Shown piece after piece: positions 8,227 to 15,220 of a stretch of DNA of 64,000 nucleotides. Numbering within the stretch: position 1 is the stretch's first letter; every line of letters begins with the position of its first letter. Below the pieces are notes generated by a model that saw only the letters and a list, made by a program, of their open reading frames with translations, had not been told where the DNA came from and made no database searches. The stretch spans positions 620,001-684,000 of the forward strand of contig OY762933.1 of NCBI GenBank assembly GCA_963666765.1, in the 5' to 3' direction. This DNA comes from Foliamicus sp963666765. Lineage in GTDB: Bacteria; Pseudomonadota; Gammaproteobacteria; Steroidobacterales; Foliamicaceae. Both the position numbers and the translations under genes were made by a program.

Positions 8227-9309
8227 TCAGGTCCCCTTTAGTCCCACGTTACGGGCACGGTCACGGATGTACGCCCCGAACCAGTCGAGATTGCGGAACC
8301 GCAGCGTTCCGCGACCGACCGTGCTGGAGGCGTGCGCCATGCCCGCGACGAGCCGAAAAGCCTTTGCCAGAAGGAACAGTTCCGCATGCTCAAGCTCCGC
8401 GGCCGTAAAGGGACGCACCGACGCATAACCTCTCTCGAATGCCTCGCCGTAAACGGGCGGGAAATCATAGAACAGGTTGCCGAAGGTGAAATTCTTCACG
8501 TCCTGCATGAGGAAGTCCTGCCCTGTGGCGTCGAAATCCAGCAAGGTTATCTCGCCCTTGTCATCCACGTGAACGTTGCTTGGATGAAAGTCCCGATGAC
8601 ACAGTCCAAGCGGAACGGGCTCCAGCGCAGCCCGCTCCAGGCGCTCGACGAGCAGGGGAGCCAGCCTCTCGTAGAAGCGGGCATCCTCGGGCCGGTCGTG
8701 AAGGAAATCGAGCAGTGGCGGCAGGTTGACCATGAAATTCACCACATCATCGGTTGACGGTTGCTTCCCGCCAAGGTACTCGAGGCCCAGCAGGTGCATG
8801 TCCGCGAACAATGCGCCGATGCGTTCCGCGGTGCGCTCGTCAAGCGCCTCGCCGAATTTCCGGCCCGGCGCCCAGGTATACATTGCGACCGCGCGTGCGC
8901 CTTCCGGGGAATCGACCTTGAAATACAGTTCACCGTTGCGCGTGCGCAACGGTGTGGACGCCGGGAAATTTCGTTGCCGCAGATAATTCAGGAACTCAAG
9001 CTCTACCTTCACGATGTCGACGTCGCGCCAGCTCTTGCGCCACACGCGCATGGCATAGCGGGAATCCCGGTCCCGGATCAGGTAGACATCGTTCATGCCT
9101 CTGTACAGGAGATAGGCGTCAACCTTGCCGATCAAGGGATAACGGCGTGCCGCTTCCTCTGCGATCCAGTCGCGATGCAACACAGAGTGCGCGATCCGGG
9201 CCTTGTCGACGTTGTTCATGGGGTAAGGGATTCTGGCATATGCTGCCCGGCAAGTATCCGGCAACACGGACGGTACGCTTGGATTGCGTTCTAAAGCAGG
9301 CTTCGTCAT
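8227..9309 (-). CDS. APH-family phosphotransferase (SrkA/homoserine-kinase-like fold)
   Basis: This 360-residue kinase-fold protein has the catalytic loop HRDFHPSNV and the metal-binding LLDFDATG, both diagnostic of the APH/choline-kinase family. The N-lobe segment YLLYRGMNDVYLI is like the SrkA/thr-kinase-type members. Family members phosphorylate small hydroxylated molecules or protein side chains. It is the first gene of a minus-strand unit with an FAD dehydrogenase and a G-H-H-T-G hydrolase, so a substrate from the same pathway is more likely than an antibiotic. The ATG at 9309 is used, but the internal ATG at 9219 (MNNVDKARIAH) may be the true start, because the first 30 residues look unstructured. 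The 24 bases upstream of 9309 lead directly into a relic hydrolase tail on the plus strand. Confidence 0.85.
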   Translation of the reverse strand: MTKPALERNPSVPSVLPDTCRAAYARIPYPMNNVDKARIAHSVLHRDWIAEEAARRYPLIGKVDAYLLYRGMNDVYLIRDRDSRYAMRVWRKSWRDVDIVKVELEFLNYLRQRNFPASTPLRTRNGELYFKVDSPEGARAVAMYTWAPGRKFGEALDERTAERIGALFADMHLLGLEYLGGKQPSTDDVVNFMVNLPPLLDFLHDRPEDARFYERLAPLLVERLERAALEPVPLGLCHRDFHPSNVHVDDKGEITLLDFDATGQDFLMQDVKNFTFGNLFYDFPPVYGEAFERGYASVRPFTAAELEHAELFLLAKAFRLVAGMAHASSTVGRGTLRFRNLDWFGAYIRDRARNVGLKGT

Positions 9310-9333
9310 AAACCAAGAACTCTGCCTGGCGGT

Positions 9334-9359
9334 CCTCCCCTGGAATCTCCGTTAAGGTT
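9334..9359 (+). repeat. 26-base direct repeat, copy 1
   Basis: This is identical to 10284-10309, 950 bases downstream. It is the start of the hydrolase relic and encodes PPLESPLR. The spacing equals one hydrolase gene, as expected for a tandem duplication. Confidence 0.9.
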
Positions 9360-9405
9360 TGCGCATATCCTTACTGCATATCTTGAGGCTGCTGCACCAC
9401 AATGA
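9334..9405 (+). pseudogene. C-terminal relic (23 codons) of a lost type-a hydrolase copy
   Basis: Read from 9334, the plus strand encodes PPLESPLRFA and then HILTAYLEAAAPQ before a TGA at 9403-9405. The living gene just downstream ends with PPLESPLRFA and then RIVAAYIEGATPNATP. The first 26 bases are identical in both. Upstream of 9334 the similarity stops abruptly. The relic is therefore the 3' end of a former tandem copy, most of which has been deleted. Its stop overlaps the ATG of the downstream gene as ATGA, the same coupling seen elsewhere in this locus. Confidence 0.78.
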
Positions 9406-10364
9406 ACCGAAACTTCTTTTTCGCTACAGCACTGCTGCTCTTGCTCCCGCTTCCCCAGCCCGGCTTTGCGGACGAATTCGCCGATCAGCGTCTCACCCTT
9501 GAGTCGCTGCGGCAGATGTATGGCGATCCGGATGGGCGGATCACGGAAATCGGCGGCGTTGAGGTCTATTACAAGGACCAGGGCGAAGGTCCGGCCATCT
9601 TGATGATCCACGGCTCGCGCAGCACGCTGCGCACCTGGGACCGCGTGGCGCCTGAATTACTCGATCACTACCGGGTGATCCGGTACGACCTGCCGCCTAA
9701 CGGACTGTCCGGACCGGTGTCCGACGAAGCCGTCAATCGCATGAAGCCGGCGGACCTGGCCGCAGGGCTGCTGGATCACGTGGGGGCCGGCCAGGTGACC
9801 TGCGTGGGCGTATCCAGTGGAGGCACGACCTGCATGTACCTCGCAGCTACCTACCCGGATCGGGTGAACCGGCTGATCATGTCAAACTCCCCATCGGACC
9901 CGGTAACAACCGACCACGTTAACCATCCCCCTGAATTCAAGGCGGCGCTGGAGGAATTCGTGGAAACAGGGTTCGAATCGGAAAATTTCATCAACCTGTT
10001 CCTGGATTTCTACAACGGGGATCCCCAGCGGATTTCCGAGCAGACACGCCGCGAATACTTTGACTTCAACCGGCGGGTGAAGGAGCCCAATCCGGTCGCA
10101 ATGATCGGACTTGTCGCCGATCACGAAAAAACCAGGAAGGCGATGGCCAGCGTGCGCGCACCAGCCTTGTTGATCTGGGGTAGCCGCGACGCGCTGTTGA
10201 TACCGGCGGCAGCCGGCACGCTGGCCAGCTACCTTGAGAATACGCAGGTCTCGACCGTGTTCATGCCGGACGTGGGTCACTACCCTCCCCTGGAATCTCC
10301 GTTAAGGTTCGCCAGGATCGTCGCTGCGTACATTGAGGGCGCTACCCCGAACGCGACCCCTTGA
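9402..10364 (+). CDS. Secreted alpha/beta hydrolase (type a)
   Basis: This 320-residue protein has a cleavable signal peptide (hydrophobic run at about residues 5-22, cleavage near GFADE) and is therefore probably periplasmic. The hydrolase domain has YYKDQGEGPAILMIHGS, YDLPPNGLSGP, elbow GVSSGG (Ser138), acid in WGSRDALL and His in DVGHYPPLESP, so the Ser-Asp-His triad is complete. It belongs with the anchored hydrolases at 4834, 11169, 13129 and 19092. The 19092 product is especially close in the last 100 residues (HYPPLEAPE). Its ATG overlaps the stop of a 23-codon relic of a lost copy. Together with the identical 26-base stretch, this shows the gene arose or was reshaped by tandem duplication. 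Confidence 0.84.
   Translation: MNRNFFFATALLLLLPLPQPGFADEFADQRLTLESLRQMYGDPDGRITEIGGVEVYYKDQGEGPAILMIHGSRSTLRTWDRVAPELLDHYRVIRYDLPPNGLSGPVSDEAVNRMKPADLAAGLLDHVGAGQVTCVGVSSGGTTCMYLAATYPDRVNRLIMSNSPSDPVTTDHVNHPPEFKAALEEFVETGFESENFINLFLDFYNGDPQRISEQTRREYFDFNRRVKEPNPVAMIGLVADHEKTRKAMASVRAPALLIWGSRDALLIPAAAGTLASYLENTQVSTVFMPDVGHYPPLESPLRFARIVAAYIEGATPNATP
10284..10309 (+). repeat. 26-base direct repeat, copy 2
   Basis: This lies inside the 3' end of the 9402-10364 hydrolase gene (codons PPLESPLR) and is identical to 9334-9359. The bases flanking the two copies differ on both sides. Confidence 0.9.
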
Positions 10365-10438
10365 GAATGCCCGCCTGTGGTGCTTCCTTCCGGGCGCGCT
10401 GATCGCGGCCGGCAATAGCTGCCCTCGCCGCCTGCAAG

Positions 10439-10738
10439 CTATGCGGCTTGCCGGATGCGCTCCTGGGCCAAGTCATAGGCAACTTGCATCCGCAGCCACA
10501 TTTCCGCCGTGCTCCAGCCGAAATCGTTTTCCAGGCTCAGCGCCAGGCGCGGAGTAATCCGGCCTTCGCCGGCCAGGATGCGATTCAGGCCTGCGCGGGA
10601 AATACCCAGGCGCTCCGCCGTTTCCTTCACTGTCAGGCCCGCCGCCCGAATACATTCATAGCGCAAGAACTCCCCTGGATGCCTCCGCAGGGAATCATGC
10701 AGTTCGACGCGCTCGGCGTCGCCGTTCTTCTTGCTCAT
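10439..10738 (-). CDS. higA: HigA-type antitoxin
   Basis: This 99-residue protein has a helix-turn-helix of the Xre/HigA (VapI) type. HPGEFLRYECI near residue 20 and VKETAERLGISRAGLNRILAG at 37-57 are family hallmarks, as is the SLENDFGWSTAEMWLRMQ tail. It would bind and neutralise the HigB toxin and repress the operon. It follows the toxin gene by 14 bases in the usual toxin-first HigBA order. No mobile element is seen around it, although the pair sits inside an accessory hydrolase island. Confidence 0.92.
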   Translation of the reverse strand: MSKKNGDAERVELHDSLRRHPGEFLRYECIRAAGLTVKETAERLGISRAGLNRILAGEGRITPRLALSLENDFGWSTAEMWLRMQVAYDLAQERIRQAA

Positions 10739-10752
10739 CTTTCCACCCTCCG

Positions 10753-11028
10753 TCAGTGGTAGTCCACCAGGTCGATATCGACGGCTTCACCGCCCTCGAA
10801 ACGGCACACAATTCGCCAATTTGCCGTTACCCGGATGCTCCACATTCCGGCCAGCTGCCCGCCGGTCAGCGAGTGCAGCCGAAATCCAGGCATACGCGCC
10901 TCTTCCGGCGTTCGCGCATCGTCCAGCAGGTGGAGGATTCGGGCCAGCTTCGCTACGCTCGCGGTCGGCAGCCCTCGCGGGTCGCCCGTGGCGGCGAATC
11001 TGCGTAACGCCTTGTGCCTGATTCTCAT
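10753..11028 (-). CDS. higB: HigB-type toxin (RelE superfamily mRNA interferase)
   Basis: This 91-residue protein matches the plasmid-maintenance killer family: RHKALRRFAATGDPRGL at the start, LARILHLLDDARTPEE in the middle and MWSIRVTANWRIVCRFE at the end. HigB toxins cleave mRNA on the ribosome and are held inactive by HigA, encoded next. The ATG at 11028 was chosen because RIRHKALRRF is the family N-terminus. That ATG lies in the second copy of a 14-base tandem repeat. The first copy creates a five-codon reading frame (MTVSV) whose TGA overlaps the toxin ATG, which may affect toxin translation. Confidence 0.92.
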   Translation of the reverse strand: MRIRHKALRRFAATGDPRGLPTASVAKLARILHLLDDARTPEEARMPGFRLHSLTGGQLAGMWSIRVTANWRIVCRFEGGEAVDIDLVDYH

Positions 11029-11052
11029 ACCGAGACTGTCATACCGAGAATG
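11025..11052 (-). repeat. Two 14-base tandem repeats over the higB start
   Basis: Units 11025-11038 and 11039-11052 differ at one base. They cover the higB start codon and the bases just before it. The repeat may be an operator for HigA or a slipped-strand duplication. Confidence 0.6.
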
Positions 11053-11077
11053 TCTCAGGATTTGCGCATTGTGTCAA
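11049..11077 (-). promoter_or_regulatory. Possible higBA promoter
   Basis: On the minus strand a perfect TTGACA (11077-11072) is followed after 17 bases by GACATT (11054-11049), a weak -10. It lies 21 bases upstream of the toxin ATG. The -10 match is poor, so confidence is modest. Confidence 0.4.
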
Positions 11078-11168
11078 GTAAAATGTTACTTTCTGATGCA
11101 ACCTTTCAGTCCGGCATTTTCACTGCGATCTTGGTGGGCGGGGAGAACTGGCGCTATATCTCTGTTGT

Positions 11169-12191
11169 TTACGGCTGAGTGCGAGGCAAGCGTGGCGCTG
11201 GCGATGATGCACCGGTTGCTGGCTCGCACGCTTCTCCGACTGCGCCGGTCCTTACGAAGGCAAGGGCGTCGCGGGCTGTGCGCACGGGATCCTCCATGAC
11301 CAGCTTGTGGCCCAGGTCGGAATACTGAATCATCCGGGGCGAAGTCGACGAAAACGCGGCTGCAATCTCGCAGAACAACTCGGCCGGCAGCACCGGACCG
11401 GAGGCGCCCCATTGAATAAAGGTTGGCGCCACAACCCTCCCGGCCGTGGCGTAATCGCGTTCCGGCCCCCCGCCGGCGTACCACACGTCGATACGTTTCC
11501 GGAAGCGCTGCTCCTGGCCCGGCAGCGTATTGAGCGTCCGATACCTTTCGACGAGATCTTTCGTGACCTTTCCGGGATCACCGTAAATGCTGCGCAGAAA
11601 CGCACTCCAGTACAGATTCGTTCCTTTCGTGCCCAGCACCTCGTCATGGATCCAGAAGGTCATTCGGTCGAGCGCGCGGGTTTGGGAAGTAGATGGCAGT
11701 CTCAACGGCACTGTCGAAAGCAGCAGCGCTTCCACCTGCTGCGGATACATTGCGGCGTAGCGGACGGCCTGGGTGGCGCCGCCCGACGTCCCTCCCAGAA
11801 TAAATCGCTCTACCCCTAGCGCCTCCAGCAATTTGCGAAGCAGGAAGATGCCCCGCTCGGCACTGTAATCGTCCCGACCGTCGGGGCCGGACAGACCATG
11901 TCCCAGGGCGTCCACGCGAATGATGCGGAATTCGGCGCCAAGCGCAGCGACCCACCCGTCCCACTGCTGAAGATTGGCTCGCGAGCCATGCAACAGAACC
12001 AGGGCCGGGCCAGCGCCTTCGTCCCTGTAGTGAAGCCGTGTTCCATCAATTTCCATGAACTGCGAGGGCGGGGAACCGAAGCGAAGCAGCGCGTCTTCAT
12101 GGTCCGCCTCAAGCAGCCCTATTCGCGCGGCCCCAATGAAAGTCACGGCAATCGCGACAAGAAACAGCGCAATCCACTTGGCGCGTGTCAT
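11169..12191 (-). CDS. Membrane-anchored alpha/beta hydrolase (type a), catalytic acid missing
   Basis: This 340-residue protein has an N-terminal membrane segment (about residues 6-22) and a periplasmic-facing hydrolase domain. Motifs are HYRDEGAGPALVLLHGS, VDALGHGLSGP, elbow GTSGG with Ser136, and His in DLGHKLVMEDP. At the usual acid position the sequence reads WGASGPVLP where relatives have WGxxD, so the catalytic Asp is absent unless another residue substitutes. The last 25 residues are a Pro/Ala-rich tail not seen in the other copies. It lies 19 bases after the G-S-H-T-G hydrolase gene on the same strand, repeating the type-b then type-a order of 4022-5805. Confidence 0.82.
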   Translation of the reverse strand: MTRAKWIALFLVAIAVTFIGAARIGLLEADHEDALLRFGSPPSQFMEIDGTRLHYRDEGAGPALVLLHGSRANLQQWDGWVAALGAEFRIIRVDALGHGLSGPDGRDDYSAERGIFLLRKLLEALGVERFILGGTSGGATQAVRYAAMYPQQVEALLLSTVPLRLPSTSQTRALDRMTFWIHDEVLGTKGTNLYWSAFLRSIYGDPGKVTKDLVERYRTLNTLPGQEQRFRKRIDVWYAGGGPERDYATAGRVVAPTFIQWGASGPVLPAELFCEIAAAFSSTSPRMIQYSDLGHKLVMEDPVRTARDALAFVRTGAVGEACEPATGASSPAPRLPRTQP

Positions 12192-12210
12192 TGGAGGTCC
12201 CTGCCGGCAC

Positions 12211-13068
12211 TCATTGTTCGGAAGCCAGGAACTCGGCTATCGCCCTGGCCTTGGCTGCGTTGCCACCAGCTACCGTTGCGACATGGCCATCGCGCAAAAG
12301 ACTCGCGGCCTTCGCGACAGCGGCTTTCAGCACCGGCAACTCGCTGTCCGGCTTCAGGAGCAGTACGGGCGCTTCTATGAATGGCATGCGCTCATAGGCC
12401 CGGTACTCGAAGGCCGCGATGTAAGGATCGGCGTAGGTGTCCAACGCCTTCAGCACGTCGAGCGCAGCCCGGTGAAGGACGGCAGCGGGCGGCACGGGAC
12501 CGCTCAGGCGGTGCTTCGGGTCGCGCATGAACCAGGGGAAATGCAACGCCTGATCGCGAACGAAATTGAACGCCCAGACGAACTGCCGCCCGAATTCATC
12601 CGGCTCGACGCGCGGCGCGTAGTTCTCGATGATGGCATTACGCATGTCGTCGTCGTACTCGATGATGCCGTCGAGCACGAGCCGTCGAACCCGATCCGGG
12701 TGCGCAGCAGCGAACTCGCAGGCGATCCGCGCCCCGGTATGGGATCCGTACAGATCCACGCCATCGAGCCCAAGCTCGTCGATCACGCGACGCATACTGT
12801 CGGCGAAATAGGCAATGTCGGGGTGATCGATACCGGGTGGCGCCGAGTCGCCATTGCCGAGTGTGTCAGGTGCAATAAGCGTTGCGTTGCAGCCTGCCTT
12901 TCGCAGTTCCGCCATCAGGCCTTGCATGAACCACGACGACGACGGCGAGGGGTGAAGCAGCAACGCAGCCGGCACATTGAGACCCGCGCCACCGGCGGGT
13001 GCCTCGAGACGCCGCAGATGCAACTGTCCCTCGCGCAATGCGACAAACTGGCGTTCAATGTCGCTCAC
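12211..13068 (-). CDS. Alpha/beta hydrolase with G-S-H-T-G elbow
   Basis: This 285-residue, probably cytoplasmic protein has LLLHPSPSSSW near the oxyanion strand, LIAPDTLGNGDSAPP after strand 4 and an elbow GSHTG placing His110 in the nucleophile position. The C-terminal loop that normally holds the catalytic His reads TVAGGNAAKARAIAEF and contains none. It is the most diverged of the three H-T-G proteins in the window. The start is a GTG at 13068 with GGAG eight bases before it; no in-frame ATG fits. It is followed closely by a membrane-anchored hydrolase gene and diverges from another hydrolase at 13129, leaving 60 bases for two promoters. Confidence 0.8.
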   Translation of the reverse strand: MSDIERQFVALREGQLHLRRLEAPAGGAGLNVPAALLLHPSPSSSWFMQGLMAELRKAGCNATLIAPDTLGNGDSAPPGIDHPDIAYFADSMRRVIDELGLDGVDLYGSHTGARIACEFAAAHPDRVRRLVLDGIIEYDDDMRNAIIENYAPRVEPDEFGRQFVWAFNFVRDQALHFPWFMRDPKHRLSGPVPPAAVLHRAALDVLKALDTYADPYIAAFEYRAYERMPFIEAPVLLLKPDSELPVLKAAVAKAASLLRDGHVATVAGGNAAKARAIAEFLASEQ

Positions 13069-13128
13069 CTTGGTCTCCGGTCAGGAACGTCGTCATAATA
13101 TGCCAGTGTCCTGTTACAAGCGGACGGA

Positions 13129-14097
13129 ATGAACCTGTTGCGGCGAGCAAGCGCCGTTGTTGTCGTGATCGCAATCGTGGTGGTCGCGCTCATCGGGTCC
13201 ATGCGCAACGGCTGGTGGGACACGGACTACGAGACCGTTCGGGTTCGATGGGCAGCGCCCCCCTCGACCTTCGTGAAGATCGACGGCGTCAACGTGCACG
13301 TGCGAAGTGAGGGCAGCGGCCCTGTCGTTCTGATGCTCCACGGCAGCATCCTGAACATGCATGAATGGAACCCGGTGGCGGACCGGCTGAAGAACCGCTT
13401 TCGGGTCGTCCGGCTGGACTGGCCTCCATACGGTTTTACGGAGCCCGACCCCAGGGGAATCCTGACGACCGCCCGGGCCGCCGACATCGTTGCCGGACTG
13501 GTGGAGCACCTGGACCTGGAGCCCTTTGCGATTGTCGCAACTTCAAACGGCGTAAATGTGGCGCTTGACTATTACGCACGTTACCCCGACCGGGTGCGGG
13601 CCATGGCGCTGTCGGTTCTGCCGCTCGAGCGACCTAGCCAGACCCGGAAAGTCGATTGGCGCATCCGGGCGATGGGTTGGTTCCACAGCCGCTTTCTGCC
13701 GGATTATCGCTCGAAGTACTGGTGGCGCCTCATCTTCGAAGACACCACGCCAGCCGGTTTCTCGCCACCCGACGAAATGGTCGACATGACGTACGACGCC
13801 AACAATCTGCCGGGCGCGGCGCAACGTCAGAGGGAATACATCGCCTCCAATGTCGAACTTTTCCGCACCACTGACATGGGGGCGCTCGCAGAAAAGGTGA
13901 CGGTACCCGTGCTGTTGCAATGGTGCGAGCAGGATACGGTCATTTACCAGACGCTCGATGCCACGATCGAGAGATTCAGCCAGGCGCCACTGACGGTCAT
14001 AAACTATCCTCAATTCGGCCATTTTCCCATGTGGGAGGATCCGGATCTGTTTACCGCCGATCTTGAGAAGTTTCTCAACTCACTGGACTCCAGATGA
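13129..14097 (+). CDS. Membrane-anchored alpha/beta hydrolase (type a)
   Basis: This 322-residue protein has a strong N-terminal membrane segment (Val/Ile-rich, about residues 9-24) after two arginines. The hydrolase domain shows HVRSEGSGPVVLMLHGS, LDWPPYGFTEP, elbow ATSNG (Ser139), acid in WCEQDTVI and His in FGHFPMWEDP, so the triad is complete. GFTEP replaces the GLSGP common to the other copies. Its last codons overlap the start of an amidohydrolase gene as ATGA. The same hydrolase-then-amidohydrolase order appears at 19092-21236, suggesting consecutive steps with the first at the membrane. Confidence 0.83.
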   Translation: MNLLRRASAVVVVIAIVVVALIGSMRNGWWDTDYETVRVRWAAPPSTFVKIDGVNVHVRSEGSGPVVLMLHGSILNMHEWNPVADRLKNRFRVVRLDWPPYGFTEPDPRGILTTARAADIVAGLVEHLDLEPFAIVATSNGVNVALDYYARYPDRVRAMALSVLPLERPSQTRKVDWRIRAMGWFHSRFLPDYRSKYWWRLIFEDTTPAGFSPPDEMVDMTYDANNLPGAAQRQREYIASNVELFRTTDMGALAEKVTVPVLLQWCEQDTVIYQTLDATIERFSQAPLTVINYPQFGHFPMWEDPDLFTADLEKFLNSLDSR

Positions 14098-15191
14098 CAG
14101 CAACAATTATTGACGCCGATACGCACCTGATCGAGACCGCCGCGATCTGGGAGCACCTGACGAGCAAGGAGAGCGCGCATCGCCCGCAAGCCGTGGAACT
14201 CGACCAGGCCGTGATCGTGCCGCCGATTGTCATGCCCATGAAATCCGTCTGGATCATTGACGGCCAGATCTACGCTCGCACGCAACTTGAGATTATCGAA
14301 GAAGCATCTGAAGGGCAGGTCAAGCCCGGGGCGCTGGCGATGACCGCCCCCGACGAACGCCTGCGCGCAATGGACCGGCAGGGCGTCGATGTTCACGTCA
14401 TTTTTCCGAGCCTTTTCCTTGCCCTGTCGCCGGCGTCCGCCGGCGCCGAACTGGCCTTGAGCCGCGCCTATAACCGTTTCCTTGCCGAACAATGCGGTTC
14501 CAGTGGAGGCCGGCTTCGGTGGGTCATGCAGCCCTCGCTCAAGAACATGAATGAAACGCTGAAGGACATCGCCTGGGCAAGAGACCACGGCGCCATCGGG
14601 GTACACATGCGTGGCCTGGAGGGCGACAGGCCAATTGAGCACCCCGACTTTTACCCTGTGTTCGAGGTGGCACAGGAGCTGGACATCCCGATTTGCGTCC
14701 ACATCGGCAACGCGAGTCCTGCGTTCAGAGGCATCAGCCGCAACAGTAATGAACGCCCGTCGCGGTTTCACATGTCCGTGCCGACGCTCATGTCGTTCAC
14801 GGCGATTGCGACCAGCGAAATCGCCACCCTCTTCCCACAACTGCGCTTCGGTTTTTTCGAAGTCGGCGCGGCATGGCTGCCCTACATCGTCGTTCAAGCC
14901 TACAAGGTGCGCGACAAGCGCGACCGTCGGGCCTTCACCGCCTCTGTCATGCGAGAAAGAAGACTCTTCGTTACCTGCGAGGAGCATGAAGACCTGCCGC
15001 ACATCCTGCAGTTTTCCGGTGACGACAATCTCGTCATAGGTAGCGACTTCGGCCATCCCGGCGATGTGGATGAGTCCATATTCGTCCAGCACAAACTGAG
15101 GGCGCGGGAGGACGTCACGGAAGATCAGAAAATGCGCATACTCAGCCACAATGCCCTCGAGCTCTTCGGCGCCGCGAACTTCCCCGCCTGA
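14094..15191 (+). CDS. Amidohydrolase_2-type metal-dependent hydrolase/decarboxylase
   Basis: This 365-residue TIM-barrel enzyme is of the family that includes ACMSD and gamma-resorcylate decarboxylase. The N-terminal metal motif is IIDADTH (Asp9-x-His11), with a later ligand at His203 (CVHIGN) and an acid at Asp318 (SDFGHPGD). Conserved segments RAYNRFLAE, MQPSLKN and GAIGVHMRGLEG match the copy at 20151-21236. No signal peptide is seen, so it acts in the cytoplasm. Family members cleave amides or lactones, or decarboxylate aromatic acids; the choice cannot be made here. It is translationally coupled to the anchored hydrolase upstream and followed by a transporter gene 29 bases on. Confidence 0.85.
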   Translation: MTATIIDADTHLIETAAIWEHLTSKESAHRPQAVELDQAVIVPPIVMPMKSVWIIDGQIYARTQLEIIEEASEGQVKPGALAMTAPDERLRAMDRQGVDVHVIFPSLFLALSPASAGAELALSRAYNRFLAEQCGSSGGRLRWVMQPSLKNMNETLKDIAWARDHGAIGVHMRGLEGDRPIEHPDFYPVFEVAQELDIPICVHIGNASPAFRGISRNSNERPSRFHMSVPTLMSFTAIATSEIATLFPQLRFGFFEVGAAWLPYIVVQAYKVRDKRDRRAFTASVMRERRLFVTCEEHEDLPHILQFSGDDNLVIGSDFGHPGDVDESIFVQHKLRAREDVTEDQKMRILSHNALELFGAANFPA

Positions 15192-15220
15192 CTTGCAAAT
15201 CGGCCGAGACAGCGAATACG

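Noticed and set aside
8227..9309. APH-family gene as an aminoglycoside resistance determinant
   Set aside because: The motifs are general to the kinase family. Its position in an operon with a dehydrogenase and a hydrolase argues for a metabolic substrate.
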